This document shows positions 27,118-37,215 of a stretch of 64,000 nt of DNA, in pieces; the stretch's first letter is position 1; each line of letters begins with the position of its first letter. Origin of the DNA: Hydrogenophaga sp. PAMC20947 (GTDB lineage: Bacteria > Pseudomonadota > Gammaproteobacteria > Burkholderiales > Burkholderiaceae_C). A model generated the notes under the pieces. That model was not told the DNA's origin and made no database searches. It worked only from the letters and a program-made list of their open reading frames with translations. The translations under genes were made by a program, and so were the position numbers. The stretch lies in the NCBI RefSeq assembly GCF_004795855.1, contig NZ_CP039252.1:1116001-1180000 (forward strand), read 5' to 3'.

Positions 27118-28317
27118 ATGCACCTGAACCTGAAACTGGCCGTCATCGCAGCGGCCGTCGCCCTTGCCGCTTGTGGGAAAAAAGAAGAAGCTGCTGCACC
27201 CGCAGAAACCGCAGCTGCTCCAGTGGCCGCTGCAGCTCCTGCAGCAGGCGCTGTGATCAAAATTGGTCATGTGGGCCCAACCAGTGGCGCTATTGCCCAC
27301 CTCGGCAAGGACAACGAAAACGGCGCCAAGATGGCGATCGAAGAGTTGAATGCTGCTGGCTTGACCATCAACGGCGCGCCCGCCACGTTCGAGCTGCTGG
27401 CCGAAGATGACGCAGGCGATCCAAAGCAGGGCACCGCTGCCGCTCAGAAATTGGTTGATGCCAAAGTCGCCGGCGTGATTGGTCACCTGAACTCCGGTAC
27501 CACCATTCCAGCTTCCCAGATCTACAACGACGCTGGCATTCCACAGATCTCGCCTTCGGCAACCAACCCCAAGTACACCCGTCAGGGTTACGCTGGCGTG
27601 TTCCGCATGGTGGCTGATGACGTGCACCTCGGTGGCACGCTCGGCAAGTACGCAGTGGAAAGCCTGAAGGCCAAGAACGTGGCCGTGATCGACGACCGCA
27701 CGGCCTATGGTCAAGGCGTGGCTGACGAGTTCGAAAAAGGCGTGGCCGCTGCTGGCGGTACCGTTGTGGGTCGTGAGTTCACCAACGACAAAGCCACCGA
27801 CTTCAACGCCATCCTGACCACTCTGAAGGCCAAGAAGCCTGACGTGGTGTTCTTTGGCGGTATGGACGCCGTTGCCGGTCCCATGCTCAAGCAGATGAAG
27901 CAGCTCGGTATCACAGCCAAATTCATGGGCGGTGATGGCATTTGCTCGGCTTCCTTGCCCAAACTGGCTGGCGACGGCATGGCCGATGACCAGGTCTACT
28001 GTGCAGAAGCTGGTGGCGTTGAAGGCGAAGAAAAAGTGGGCATGGAGAAATTCCGCGCCGACTTCAAGACCAAGTACGGTGAAGAAGTTCAGGTGTACGC
28101 TCCTTACGTCTACGACGCTGTGAAAGTCATGGCCGCTGCGATGGTGGCAGCCAATTCTTCTGACCCAGTCAAGTACCTGCCAGAGTTGAAGAAAACCAAC
28201 TACAAAGGTGTGACCGGTAATATCGCTTTTGACGAAAAAGGCGACATCAAGAACGGCGCTTTGACGTTGATGACATTCCGCGGTGGTGAGCGCACCACGC
28301 TGTCGGTTATTCGCTGA
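27118..28317 (+). CDS. Branched-chain amino acid ABC transporter substrate-binding lipoprotein
   Basis: 399 residues from the ATG at 27118 with GAGGA upstream. The lipobox LAAC places the acylated Cys at residue 19, followed by an Ala/Pro-rich linker and then the periplasmic-binding fold type I of the LivK/LivJ family (IKIGHVGPTSGAIAHLGKDN). It carries leucine, isoleucine, valine or related ligands to a Liv permease not encoded in this window. A good terminator follows. Confidence 0.9.
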   Translation: MHLNLKLAVIAAAVALAACGKKEEAAAPAETAAAPVAAAAPAAGAVIKIGHVGPTSGAIAHLGKDNENGAKMAIEELNAAGLTINGAPATFELLAEDDAGDPKQGTAAAQKLVDAKVAGVIGHLNSGTTIPASQIYNDAGIPQISPSATNPKYTRQGYAGVFRMVADDVHLGGTLGKYAVESLKAKNVAVIDDRTAYGQGVADEFEKGVAAAGGTVVGREFTNDKATDFNAILTTLKAKKPDVVFFGGMDAVAGPMLKQMKQLGITAKFMGGDGICSASLPKLAGDGMADDQVYCAEAGGVEGEEKVGMEKFRADFKTKYGEEVQVYAPYVYDAVKVMAAAMVAANSSDPVKYLPELKKTNYKGVTGNIAFDEKGDIKNGALTLMTFRGGERTTLSVIR

Positions 28318-28370
28318 TCGCGTTACTGGCGGTAGGCTCAGGCAATCGCCTGGGTCTGCTGCTCAAAAAG

Positions 28371-28397
28371 AGCCACTCGCAAGGGTGGCTTTTTTTT
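28371..28397 (+). terminator. Rho-independent terminator of the binding-protein gene
   Basis: AGCCACTC and GGGTGGCT form an 8-bp stem closed by a GCAA tetraloop, followed by seven T. Confidence 0.92.
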
Positions 28398-29015
28398 GTC
28401 TGCTTGTTGGGGCTGAGTGAAGGGCCCGTGCGCCGAGCCGAGCCTTTTGGCCCTGTGTATGCAGCAGGGATGCCCCGCATATCGTGGGGGTGGTCGCCAT
28501 CACTGTTTTGAAGCCGGCCGGTACGCTTGATCTGGACGAAACCAGAGGCATCCACGCTCACCACCATGCGGCATTGATGCTGGAAGAGCCACTGGGGAAG
28601 CCACAAACAACAAACCCGGCCAGAGCCGGGTTGTGGTGTGGAATATTGCCCCTGGATGGAGGCCAAGCGAAACAAGCTTGTGAGGCGAGCTTCAAAACCG
28701 CCGGTTCGGCGGGGTTACCGACCGGCCAATCGGGCGGCTCCATCGAAGCCCGCTTTCGGTTGGGGGCCGACCGACGCTACCCCACAGGCTGACCGATCCG
28801 CGCCTCATACCCGCCGCCAGGCGTCTGCGCGGCAGATGGTACCGCAGCGAAACTCGCGAAAACCGAGGATCGCAGCCGATGTTCTTTCTGCCGCGCAGGC
28901 TCCCAAGTACAGCATGTCGAGTTTGGCGGGTGCTGCAGCAGCAGAAAATGCGCATGGGTCCTCTATCGCTCGCCGTACGGCGCCGGGTCATGAAAAAGGA
29001 CCCCGTGGTTTCCAC
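28398..29015. other. Intergenic region with one hairpin
   Basis: About 620 bp between the terminator and the SWIB gene. No frame looks like a known protein. The only clear element is a hairpin at 28613-28632 (AACCCGGC-CAGA-GCCGGGTT), which has no T-run. Confidence 0.5.
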
Positions 29016-29273
29016 TCAGCTCAGGTGCTTGCCCACCAGCCCAGTCATCTCGAACATGGTGACTTCATCCTTTCCGAAGACGGCCTTGAGCTTGGCGTCC
29101 GCCAAGATGTTTCGCTTGTTCTTCGGGTTTTGCAGATTGTTTGCCTTGATGTATTCCCACATGAGCTTCACAACTTCGGTGCGGGGTTGCGGCGTTGCTC
29201 CAATCACAGCGGCTAGCTCGGCGCTGGGAGTGAGGGCACGGTTGAATGCGGTTTGCTTTTTGGCAGTTGTCAT
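29016..29273 (-). CDS. SWIB/MDM2 domain protein
   Basis: 85 residues, nearly all a SWIB domain: LTPSAELAAVIGATPQPRTEVVKLMWEYI and NPKNKRNILADAKLKAVFG, the latter the conserved C-terminal part. Stand-alone SWIB proteins are common in bacteria, especially beta-proteobacteria, and are linked to chromatin/topoisomerase functions only by analogy with eukaryotes. It is transcribed alone. Confidence 0.9.
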   Translation of the reverse strand: MTTAKKQTAFNRALTPSAELAAVIGATPQPRTEVVKLMWEYIKANNLQNPKNKRNILADAKLKAVFGKDEVTMFEMTGLVGKHLS

Positions 29274-29908
29274 CTGATACTCATAAGTTGAAAAAAAGAT
29301 TCTAGGATGTGCTTCCAGCCCCTTTATAACCCACGGCCACCGAGCAAGCGGAGTCAGGAATCTTGTTGTGCGAAGCTGGAGGGTGTTCGATGGCTACTTT
29401 GCGCAGGGCCCATAGCAATGGGTCCCCAGCGGCGACACCACCATGTGGGAGGGGCTGTCGAGCCAGTGCGTTTGAGCTCAAGCATGGGCTGTTCGGCGCC
29501 GTTGATCTGCACGCGTTCGTTGGCCAACGCCGGTCGCATGATCGACCACCACAGCTTTTCGAGACGCTTGTGCCCTCGCCGCCGCTGCTACGCACGGCCG
29601 GATCTAGGCCGAAACCTTGCTGCTCCATGCCCCGCGCCTGGGTGAAAGCGGCGTCTCGAGGCATCGTGCCTTGCCCAGTGAAGACCTTGCGGCACCGCGC
29701 GCAGGCTGATGTCAATGCGGTAAGGGCAGGCCGCGGCCTGTGCGTGTGTGCGCCGTCCGGGTGAGTCGGCGCCAGATGGGCCTGGCCGCTTCGTGCCGTG
29801 CGAGATCAGAGGCACCGTGGACTTCAGTCCACGTCAGGCATGATTTTCGGGATCCCAACTGTCCAACTTCTTGGAAGGCGGTTCAAAAGAAAAGCACGGT
29901 GAACAGCT
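29274..29908. other. Intergenic region without a supportable gene
   Basis: About 635 bp between the SWIB gene and arcC. Frames on both strands up to 137 codons exist but are Arg/Pro/Ser-rich with no family match, and there is no good ribosome site. It may be remnant DNA. Confidence 0.5.
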
Positions 29909-30868
29909 TCACAGGGTGTTGACTCCACCAGCCGCTTCGGTGCAGACCTGCGTGCCTGCTGTGCCGGCGAGCATGCCTTCGATCTGATCGAGAGATCCGA
30001 TCACAGCGCGTTGGCCTGTGGCGAGGACGAAGGCGCAAGCGGCCGCGACCTTTGGGCCCATCGAGCCCGCTGCGAAGTCGTGCTGGGCCAGAGCCTGCGG
30101 CGTCACTTTGTCAATGGCACGCTGCGTGGGCTGGCCCCAGTCGAGGTAGACCGCTGGGACGTCGGTGGCGATGACCAGCACATCGGCTTGAAGATCGCGT
30201 GCGAGCAGGCTGGTGCACAAGTCCTTGTCGATCACGGCCTCCACACCTTGCAGGCTTTCACCAGATCCTGTGCTCGCCACCGGAATGCCGCCACCACCGG
30301 CCGCAATGACGACTGCGCCGTGTTCCAGCAACCAGCGAATGGCCTGGAGCCCGAGCACGCGCAGCGGCTGGGGCGACGCGACGACGCGGCGGAAAGCATC
30401 ACCGTCCGGCGCCATGACCCAGCCCTTGTCGGCGGCCACGCGCTCCGATTCGGCCTGGGTGTACACCGGCCCGATGGGCTTGCTGGGGTGGTGAAAGGCA
30501 GGGTCGTCTTCATCGACTTCCACCCGCGTGATGAGCGTCGTTACTGCTCGTGCGGCCGGCAGAAGGTTGGCCAGTTCCTGTTCCAGCAGGTAGCCGATCA
30601 TGCCGTCGGTCTGGGCCCCCAAAACGTCCAGCGGATACGCGTCCACATTCACATAAGCCGCGGCCTGCAACGCGAGCAAACCCACTTGCGGGCCGTTGCC
30701 ATGCGTCAGTACCAGATCGTTGTCCGCGGCCACGCGCGCCAATTGGGCCGCGGCACGGCGGATGTTTTCCAGCTGGTTGTCTGCCGTGGGCGGCTGATCA
30801 CGCCGAAGCAGCGCATTGCCACCCAGTGCCACCACGAGTTTCATCTTGGCTTTGCCGTTGATTGCCAT
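29909..30868 (-). CDS. arcC: Carbamate kinase
   Basis: 319 residues. [18 protein letters not shown] is the nucleotide-binding start, and [10 protein letters not shown] and [11 protein letters not shown] are further family motifs. It makes ATP from carbamoyl phosphate, the energy-yielding step of the arginine deiminase pathway. The ATG at 30868 has GGGAGG upstream and the gene begins 1 bp after arcB ends; a start at MKLVV (30844) is a less likely alternative. Confidence 0.96.
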   Translation of the reverse strand: MAINGKAKMKLVVALGGNALLRRDQPPTADNQLENIRRAAAQLARVAADNDLVLTHGNGPQVGLLALQAAAYVNVDAYPLDVLGAQTDGMIGYLLEQELANLLPAARAVTTLITRVEVDEDDPAFHHPSKPIGPVYTQAESERVAADKGWVMAPDGDAFRRVVASPQPLRVLGLQAIRWLLEHGAVVIAAGGGGIPVASTGSGESLQGVEAVIDKDLCTSLLARDLQADVLVIATDVPAVYLDWGQPTQRAIDKVTPQALAQHDFAAGSMGPKVAAACAFVLATGQRAVIGSLDQIEGMLAGTAGTQVCTEAAGGVNTL

Positions 30869-30869
30869 T

Positions 30870-31871
30870 TCAGCCTCCCAAGGTGGCCACCAGCACCGCC
30901 TTGATGGTGTGCATGCGGTTTTCCGCCTGGTCGAACACGATGGAGGCAGGGCTCTCGAACACCTCGTCGGTCACCTCCATGGCGGTGATGCCGTGCGTTT
31001 TCTCGATTTGAGCGCCCACTTCGGTCTCGGTGTTGTGGAAGGCCGGCAGGCAGTGCATGAAGCGCACGCGCGGGTTGCCGGTCTTCTTCATGGTCTCGGC
31101 GTTCACCTGGTAGGGCATCAGCAACTGGATGCGCTCGGCCCAGACCGCTTCGGGCTCGCCCATGGAGACCCAGACATCGGTGTACAGAAAATCGCAATCT
31201 TTCACGCCTTCGGCCACGTCTTCGGTCAGCAAAATACGGGCACCGCTTTCCTTCGCCAGCGTTTGCGCCTCGGCCACGATGCTGTCAATGGGCCAGAGCG
31301 ACTTGGGGCCGCAGAGCCGCACGTCCATGCCCAGCTTGGCGGCTCCGATCAGCAGCGAGTCGCCCATGTTGTTGCCGGCGTCGCCGAGAAAACAGAAGGC
31401 GATTTCGCGCAGAGGCTTCTCGCTGTGCTCGCGCATGGTGAGCAGGTCGGCCAGGATCTGGGTTGGGTGGAATTCGTCGGTGAGGCCGTTGTAGACCGGA
31501 ACGCCCGACCACTTGGCCAGCGTTTCCACCACGTTCTGACCAAAGCCGCGGTATTCAATGGCGTCGTACACGCGGCCCAGCACCCGGGCGGTGTCCTTGA
31601 TCGATTCTTTGTGGCCGATGTGGGTGCCCGAGGGGCCAAGGTAGGTGACGGTGGCACCTTGATCGTGAGCCGCCACCTCAAAGCCGACGCGGGTGCGCGT
31701 GGAGCTTTTTTCAAAGATCAGCGCGATCTCTTTGCCTTTGAGCGTGGGTTGCTCGGTGCCGGCGTATTTTGCGGCTTTGAGATCGGCGGCGAGCTTGAGC
31801 AGAAAGCTGATTTCGCCAGTGGTGTAGTCGCGCAGCGTCAGCAGGCTGCGGTTCTTCAGATTGAAGCTCAT
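30870..31871 (-). CDS. arcB: Ornithine carbamoyltransferase, catabolic
   Basis: 333 residues. Carbamoyl-phosphate loop [10 protein letters not shown] at about 55-64, [11 protein letters not shown] following, and the ornithine motif HCLPAFH at about 272-278. Within the arc operon it runs in the catabolic direction, splitting citrulline into ornithine and carbamoyl phosphate. It is 30 bp downstream of arcA. Confidence 0.96.
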   Translation of the reverse strand: MSFNLKNRSLLTLRDYTTGEISFLLKLAADLKAAKYAGTEQPTLKGKEIALIFEKSSTRTRVGFEVAAHDQGATVTYLGPSGTHIGHKESIKDTARVLGRVYDAIEYRGFGQNVVETLAKWSGVPVYNGLTDEFHPTQILADLLTMREHSEKPLREIAFCFLGDAGNNMGDSLLIGAAKLGMDVRLCGPKSLWPIDSIVAEAQTLAKESGARILLTEDVAEGVKDCDFLYTDVWVSMGEPEAVWAERIQLLMPYQVNAETMKKTGNPRVRFMHCLPAFHNTETEVGAQIEKTHGITAMEVTDEVFESPASIVFDQAENRMHTIKAVLVATLGG

Positions 31872-31901
31872 GGATTGTTCCGGGTTCGTTGTGTGGAGGG
31901 T

Positions 31902-33158
31902 TCAGGGCGCCAAAGCTTCGCGCCAGAGCGGGCAGGTCATGCAGTGGCCACCGCCCCGTCCGCGGCCCAGTTCGCTGCCTCGGATGGTGATGACCTCGAT
32001 GCCGGCCTTGCGCAACTGGGTATTGGTGTGGGTATTGCGGTCGTAGCCGACCACCAGGCCGGGTTCGAGCGCGATGACGTTGTTGCCGTCGTCCCATTGC
32101 TCGCGGGCCTGTTCGTAGCTGTCGCCGCCGGTCGGAATGACGCGCAGCTTCTTCAGGCCCAGACAGTTGGCCACAACGTCAAACAGCGGCTTCTCCTCTC
32201 GGCGGTATTCGATGCCACCCCGATCGGTTGGGTACAGGCTGTAGCAGACGATTTGGTTCGCCACTTCCACGAAACTGGTCACAGTGTCGCGGTCGCAAAA
32301 TGAAAACACGGTGTCGAGGTGCATGGCCGCGCGGGATTGTGGCATCTGGCAAGCCACCACCCGGGTTGCCGCGCCCGCCTTGAACAGCGCCTGCGCCAAC
32401 TGGCCCACGGCCTGCGGCGTGCTGCGCTCGCCCATGCCGACCAGCACCACGCCCTGGCCAATGGGCATGATGTCGCCGCCCTCGAGCGTGGCTGGGCCGT
32501 GGTCCACATCGGGGTCGCCCCACCAGACGGAGAAGTCGGCCTGCGCAAAAGTGGGGTGGTGGCGGTAGACCGCTGCGGTGAGCAGGGTTTCCTGGCGGCG
32601 CGCAGGCCAGTGCATGGGGTTGAGCGTGACGCCACCGTAAATCCAGGCGCTGGTGTCGCGCGTGAAGAGCATGTTGGGCAGCGGAGGCAGCACAAAGCCC
32701 TCTGCGCCCGTGTAGGGGCCAAACATGCCGTCCGGTTTGAACGGCAGGTCGTGCACCGCCACGCCGCCAATCAGGTAGCGCGCCAGATCGGCCGCAGGCA
32801 TCTCCTTCATCCAGCCCCTGAGCTCGTCGAGCATGCCGACGCCGACCTGGTCGGGTGTGAGTTTGCGCTCCAGCACCCAGTCGCGTGCTTCGGGGATGGC
32901 CAGGGTCTCGCCGAGCAGCTCGCCCATTTCCAAGACTTCCACTCCGCGTTCTTCCATCTTGGTGACAAAGTCAAAATGGTCGGTGCGCGCTTGCTGCACC
33001 CAGAACACGTCGTCGAACAGCAGCGAGTCGCAGTTGGCCGGGGTGAGGCGCTCGTGCGCCAGGCCTGGCGCAGACACCAGCACGCGGCGCAACTTGCCGA
33101 CTTCGGAGTACGCGCCCAGTTGATGGGGCGTTGCCACGGGTTTGGTCGGCGCGTTCAC
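31902..33158 (-). CDS. arcA: Arginine deiminase
   Basis: 418 residues. Guanidinium-binding and catalytic segments are all present: FTRDTSAWI at about 177-185, EGGDIMPIG near 222, HLDTVFSF near 277, and the nucleophile Cys in [12 protein letters not shown] near 406. It turns arginine into citrulline and ammonia. Its start overlaps the transporter stop by 4 bp (ATGA). Confidence 0.97.
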   Translation of the reverse strand: MNAPTKPVATPHQLGAYSEVGKLRRVLVSAPGLAHERLTPANCDSLLFDDVFWVQQARTDHFDFVTKMEERGVEVLEMGELLGETLAIPEARDWVLERKLTPDQVGVGMLDELRGWMKEMPAADLARYLIGGVAVHDLPFKPDGMFGPYTGAEGFVLPPLPNMLFTRDTSAWIYGGVTLNPMHWPARRQETLLTAAVYRHHPTFAQADFSVWWGDPDVDHGPATLEGGDIMPIGQGVVLVGMGERSTPQAVGQLAQALFKAGAATRVVACQMPQSRAAMHLDTVFSFCDRDTVTSFVEVANQIVCYSLYPTDRGGIEYRREEKPLFDVVANCLGLKKLRVIPTGGDSYEQAREQWDDGNNVIALEPGLVVGYDRNTHTNTQLRKAGIEVITIRGSELGRGRGGGHCMTCPLWREALAP

Positions 33159-34606
33159 AGCAACACCGCCGCGCTGAGCGAAGCCATGCTGAGCAAGGCC
33201 AGCATCAGCATCAAAGGCCAGATGAAGCGCACCCAGCGCTGGTAAGGCACTCGGCCTATCGCCAGCCCCCCGACCACCACCGCGTAGGTGGGGGTCACCA
33301 GGTTGGTGATACCGATTGAGGTCTGGAAGGCGGTGACCGCGAGATGCCGCGGAACGCCGGCGAAATCCGACAGCGGCGCCAGAATGGGCATGCTGAGCAC
33401 TGCCAGCCCCGAGGTTGAGGGCACCAGCAGGCTGAGCAGGCCTTCGGTGGCGAACAGCGCGTTGACATAGGCCACGTTGGACATACCGGTGATCCAGCCT
33501 TCGAAACTGTGCAGAATCGTGTCGGTGATCCTGCCCTGGTCCATGATGATCACGATGCCACGTGCCAGGCCGATCACCAGCGCCACGCCGAGCAGATCGC
33601 GTGCGCCGTCGACAAAGGCCGAGGTGAAGGGTTTTTCACCCATCCAGTCGACGAAGCCAATGACGACGGCCGATGCCAGAAACAAGGCCGACATTTCCGC
33701 CATCCACCAGCCTTGCATGGACACGCCCCAGATCATCACGGCAAAGGTGGCGCCAAACAATCCGAGAATGATTTTTTGCTTGCCACTGAGCAGGGCTCGG
33801 CGATGGCTTTCCTGGTCACGCAAAAAATGCGCTTCATTGCTCGTTTTGAGATCGGCCACCAGCGACTTTGACGGGTCTTTGCGTACCCGTTCGGCGTAGC
33901 GCATCACATAGGCCACGCAGATCAACCAGCCCAGCGCCAGAATCACCAGCCGCAAGGCCATGCCCTGGGTGAATGGGATGCCGGCCGCATTGGACGCGAT
34001 GGCGGTCGAGAAGGGGTTGATGGTCGACCCCAAAACGCCCACCCCGGCACCCACCATGATCACCGCCACGCCGGTGAGCGCGTCGTAACCGACGGCGATC
34101 ATGAGCGGGATCAGCAACACGTAGAAGGCCAGTGTCTCTTCGGCCATGCCGTAGGTCGAGCCACCGGCGGCAAACAGCAGCATCAAGACAGGGATCATCC
34201 ACTTCTCGCGTCCCTTCATGCGCACCATGACGCGCTCGATGCCGTTGTTGATGGCGCCTGTGGCGTTCACCACCCCGAGAAAGCCGCCGATCATGAGCAC
34301 GAACAGCGACACGTCGATGGCGTTGGCCATGCCCGTGGCTTGGTTGTAGAAACCGGAGATGGGCGCCATGATCACGTCAAGCGCACCTTGGTGTGCCGCC
34401 TCAACCACCTGATAGGTGCCAGGCACCGGTGCATCCTTGCCCAGCGCCGCATTGGCCGCCCGTTCGTACTGGCCCGCAGGCAACACCCAGGTGAGTGCGG
34501 CCATCACAGCGATGAGCGCAAAGAGGATGGTGTAGGCGGTGGGAAAGCGGTCTTTGACCGGTTCAGCGGAGGCCGGTTGGCTGCTCGCTTTGGGTACGTT
34601 GCTCAT
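33155..34606 (-). CDS. YfcC family transporter, probable arginine-ornithine exchanger (ArcD role)
   Basis: 483 residues with about 12 membrane helices. The family signature includes the conserved loops [30 protein letters not shown] and [20 protein letters not shown], as in the YfcC/DcuC group of the ion-transporter superfamily. Being the first gene of the deiminase operon with a 4-bp overlap onto arcA, it most likely swaps arginine and ornithine, replacing the classical ArcD antiporter. The substrate is inferred from context only. Confidence 0.9.
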   Translation of the reverse strand: MSNVPKASSQPASAEPVKDRFPTAYTILFALIAVMAALTWVLPAGQYERAANAALGKDAPVPGTYQVVEAAHQGALDVIMAPISGFYNQATGMANAIDVSLFVLMIGGFLGVVNATGAINNGIERVMVRMKGREKWMIPVLMLLFAAGGSTYGMAEETLAFYVLLIPLMIAVGYDALTGVAVIMVGAGVGVLGSTINPFSTAIASNAAGIPFTQGMALRLVILALGWLICVAYVMRYAERVRKDPSKSLVADLKTSNEAHFLRDQESHRRALLSGKQKIILGLFGATFAVMIWGVSMQGWWMAEMSALFLASAVVIGFVDWMGEKPFTSAFVDGARDLLGVALVIGLARGIVIIMDQGRITDTILHSFEGWITGMSNVAYVNALFATEGLLSLLVPSTSGLAVLSMPILAPLSDFAGVPRHLAVTAFQTSIGITNLVTPTYAVVVGGLAIGRVPYQRWVRFIWPLMLMLALLSMASLSAAVLL

Positions 34607-34681
34607 CTTGTCATCTCCTGAAGGTGTGCGGTTGCGCTGGCATCGGTGGGGTGCACGATTTCGTCCCAGCGCCGGTTGTAT

Positions 34682-34939
34682 TTATGTCGAAGCCAGGACT
34701 TGTGGTGTGACATGGCACACGCGGTTCACACGGGTTGAGAGGACGCTCGCAATGGCTTGAGCTTCGGCCAGCGTGGTGCCCAACCTCAGGCGGACGGAGG
34801 GCTTTCCGCGCCAACCTGAATGCCCCGGTTCGATGACCGGTTCGCAGAAGCGGGTGATCCAGGGCCGGTCTGTCACCGTTGCGGTCGGCGCAAGCTCCCT
34901 GATGGTGTGGTCGCCCAATTCATCACTCGTTTGCGACAT
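34682..34939 (-). CDS. Small hypothetical protein upstream of the deiminase operon
   Basis: 85 residues from the ATG at 34939, with TAGGA 7 bases upstream. MSQTSDELGDHTIRELAPTA and the C-terminal VIEPGHSGWRGKPSVRLRLG look like ordinary protein, not random frame sequence. I do not recognise it. It is 75 bp upstream of the arc transporter on the same strand and could be its leader gene. Confidence 0.5.
   Translation of the reverse strand: MSQTSDELGDHTIRELAPTATVTDRPWITRFCEPVIEPGHSGWRGKPSVRLRLGTTLAEAQAIASVLSTRVNRVCHVTPQVLAST
34705..34720. repeat. Short inverted repeat inside the small gene
   Basis: GTGTG and CACAC flank six bases. It lies about 100 bp upstream of the arc operon start, so an operator is possible but weakly supported. 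A clear ANR/FNR box (TTGAT-N4-ATCAA) was not seen. Confidence 0.3.
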
Positions 34940-35254
34940 GCGTGTTCCTATAAACAAAGGGTGAGCCAAGGTAGCCTGGTGATGGGCAGCTGTCTGTGCG
35001 CCACCGAACATGGCTGTGTCCAGCCATGGACGTGACGCCATACCGAAACAGCAAGGCAAGCAGGTCTTGCGGACGACCGCCAAGCGCCGTGGAGCGCATG
35101 CCCGGCACGGCTCGTTTGAGGGGTTTTGGGGAAATGGGTGGACAGCCCAATCACGCAGTCATCGGGCATTGCGCGGTCCGGTGCCTGACGGAGCAGCTTT
35201 CGCAGTGTGTAGCAAGGCCTTGTGACCGTTAGCGGTCGTCGTGGTGGTCATTCG
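34940..35254. other. Intergenic region before the hibernation-factor gene
   Basis: About 315 bp with only Arg-rich short frames; no structure that I can name. Confidence 0.4.
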
Positions 35255-35623
35255 TCATTCGTTTTGTGGGGGTTCCGTTCCAGACAAGGGAAGGCCGGAC
35301 GTTCTTTCGCGATGGTCGTGCAACCGCCCGAGCGTGCTGTCCAGCAGATGTGCCAGCTTCTGCGCCGCACCGTGCACCGCCTGCTCCAGCGTGGCGGCTT
35401 TGTCGGTCACCGCCACCGGCTGCCGGTCTTTTAGACGGGCCTCCAGCATGCAGCGGTGATCTTGCTGCCCACTCTTGTGGCCGTTTTCGTCGCTCAGATG
35501 CACTTCCACACGGGTGACGTATTCGTCGAAGCGCGCCAGCGCCTGCTCGACTGTGGAGCTCACCTGAGCGGCCAAAGCCTCGGAGCCGTTGATGTAGATA
35601 TCGGTATTGAGTTGGACTTTCAT
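35255..35623 (-). CDS. Ribosome hibernation promoting factor / RaiA family protein
   Basis: 122 residues, the short HPF length. The fold is a single dsRBD-like domain: MKVQLNTDIYINGSEALAAQ and VTRVEVHLSDENGHKSGQQDHRC contain the beta strands, LTDKAATLEQAVHGAAQKL the C-terminal helix. It dimerises 70S ribosomes in stationary or stressed cells. It lies next to the baeRF3 gene on the same strand (80-bp gap). Confidence 0.88.
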   Translation of the reverse strand: MKVQLNTDIYINGSEALAAQVSSTVEQALARFDEYVTRVEVHLSDENGHKSGQQDHRCMLEARLKDRQPVAVTDKAATLEQAVHGAAQKLAHLLDSTLGRLHDHRERTSGLPLSGTEPPQNE

Positions 35624-35703
35624 GGGTTCTCCTGTGGGGTTGTGGACAAAGGCGGTGGGCGACGCGGCGCTGCCACCATGACAAAAAAATCAGTGGGGAC
35701 GGA

Positions 35704-36873
35704 TCAGTGGCGAAAGCTCGCCGCTGCACCGGTGCGGCAGGGCATGTGTGCGTCCGGCAGCACATGGACCTGGCCGCCCATCTTTTCAACCAGCGCGCCC
35801 AAGTCGTCGAGCACGTCGTCCACGCGTGGGTGCTCGAGCTCGCCGGGGTCGATGCGCCCGGTCGATGCATCGATCCGGCCTGCCACCTGGCGATCGGCCT
35901 CGATCAGCAGCGTCGCCACGCGGCCGGCCACAGCGGCATGGGCGATTTGTGCAAGGTTTTCGCTGCCCAGCCCCTTGGCTGCGGCGGCGGTGTAGGCATC
36001 GCCCCATGCGGTCTGCCGAGCCACCTGCTGCGGCGCTGCCACGTCCCAGGCCCGCTGGCACAAGTCACCCTGTGTCAGACCCTGGGGGTCGACCATCAGG
36101 CCGTTGATCATCAGGTAGGGGTTGTGGCTGACAGCGTGGAACAGGTGGTGGTGCTCGGGCAATGCCGCCAGCATCAGGGGCAGGCCCGATGGCTTGGAAT
36201 GGTGTTCCAGCACGGCGCGGTCCACCGCGCGGAAAAATCGCTCGGCGTCGCTGTTGATCTCGTCTTTCTTGCCGCCCTGGCCATGGTGCATGGCCATGTG
36301 GCCACCACCGACGCCGCCATAAGACGACACGCTGCTGTGCGGTTCGGTGCGTTCGCTGCCGAGCGCGTCGGTCATCGTTTTCGGCACACCGGGCGCCAGC
36401 GCCACGGCATCAAGCACGCTGCGGTTGCCTTCGTAGAGCGCCACCTTGTGCAGACTCAGCGCCAGCACCTGGTACCGCCCTGTCGATTGCAGCCCATGGC
36501 GCAGCGGTTTGGTGTGAAAGCTGTCGGCCGCCACAGCCAGCTCGGCCACAGGCTTCTGAAGCAGGAACACACGGAACAGCGCGGGCGCGCCCAGCACCGC
36601 CAGGCCATCAAGGGTGTGGTTCCAGAAGCCGTGGTCCTGTGCGAGGGCCTCGAACGGCTGGATCAGGGTCTGGACGGTGTCGGCCGTGTGCTGGCCTTGC
36701 AGCGATGTCTCCAGCGCTTTCACCAGGCGCCGAAACAGCAACGGGTCTTGCTGGTTGTCCGGGTGGCGGCGGTGGGTAGGCTGGTAGAGCGACAGGCAAG
36801 GTCGTCCTTGGAACGACGCGAGTTCGGCCAGGTTGGCGAGGGTGAGTGTGTCGGGTGTGTGCGTGCTCTTCAT
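35704..36873 (-). CDS. baeRF family 3 protein (bacterial archaeo-eukaryotic release factor-like)
   Basis: 389 residues from the ATG at 36873, with AAGGAAG upstream; a longer frame adds an unrelated Arg/Pro-rich stretch. The N-terminus LAELASFQGRPCLSLYQPTHRRHPDNQQDPL is the typical start of baeRF3 proteins, and the later SSVSSYGGVGGGHMAMHHGQGG and DAERFFRAVDRAVLEHHSKP segments resemble the linker and the L7Ae-like C-terminal domain. The family is inferred from computational work to act on stalled ribosomes; it lies beside the hibernation factor here, which fits that idea. The conserved GGQ-like loop is not obvious. Confidence 0.78.
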   Translation of the reverse strand: MKSTHTPDTLTLANLAELASFQGRPCLSLYQPTHRRHPDNQQDPLLFRRLVKALETSLQGQHTADTVQTLIQPFEALAQDHGFWNHTLDGLAVLGAPALFRVFLLQKPVAELAVAADSFHTKPLRHGLQSTGRYQVLALSLHKVALYEGNRSVLDAVALAPGVPKTMTDALGSERTEPHSSVSSYGGVGGGHMAMHHGQGGKKDEINSDAERFFRAVDRAVLEHHSKPSGLPLMLAALPEHHHLFHAVSHNPYLMINGLMVDPQGLTQGDLCQRAWDVAAPQQVARQTAWGDAYTAAAAKGLGSENLAQIAHAAVAGRVATLLIEADRQVAGRIDASTGRIDPGELEHPRVDDVLDDLGALVEKMGGQVHVLPDAHMPCRTGAAASFRH

Positions 36874-37215
36874 GCTGCTTCCTTCTGTGGTGCCGGTTCG
36901 ACTCAGATTCGGTGGCGGGTGGGGCCGGGGTCGAATCAACCGGCGCCAGGAGCGGTGCTGTGCGATGGCCTGGTGGTCGGCCGCAGTGACCTGTTCGCGA
37001 TCGGCGCCGGTCAACTGAACGGCCTCGCCCAGTCGCTTGCCCAGGTCGTCAGGCAGCGCGTTGGCAGCATCCTGCACGGCCTGCCGGACGGCGGTCATGC
37101 GGTCCAGTGGCACGGCTGTCGAACAGCTTGGCGTTCAGCACCACTGCAGTCTGGTCCGCTCGTGTGCACACCGTCTGTGCGGTAGCGAACGGTGCTGCAC
37201 ACAGGGATCGCGACA
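36874..37215. other. Divergent promoter region of baeRF3 and nhaA
   Basis: About 340 bp between two genes read apart. No supportable gene; no clear -35/-10 pair picked by eye. Confidence 0.4.

Noticed and set aside
29302..29764. Overlapping frames of 133 and 137 codons on both strands
   Set aside because: No family similarity or ribosome site; probably chance frames.
30816..32303. 495-codon plus-strand frame opposite arcA/arcB
   Set aside because: Shadow of the arc genes; no motif.
34607..35254. ANR/FNR box for the arc operon
   Set aside because: No TTGAT-N4-ATCAA or close variant was found upstream of the transporter.
35707..37185. 492-codon plus-strand frame opposite the baeRF3 gene
   Set aside because: Shadow of the minus-strand gene; His/Arg/Gln-rich.
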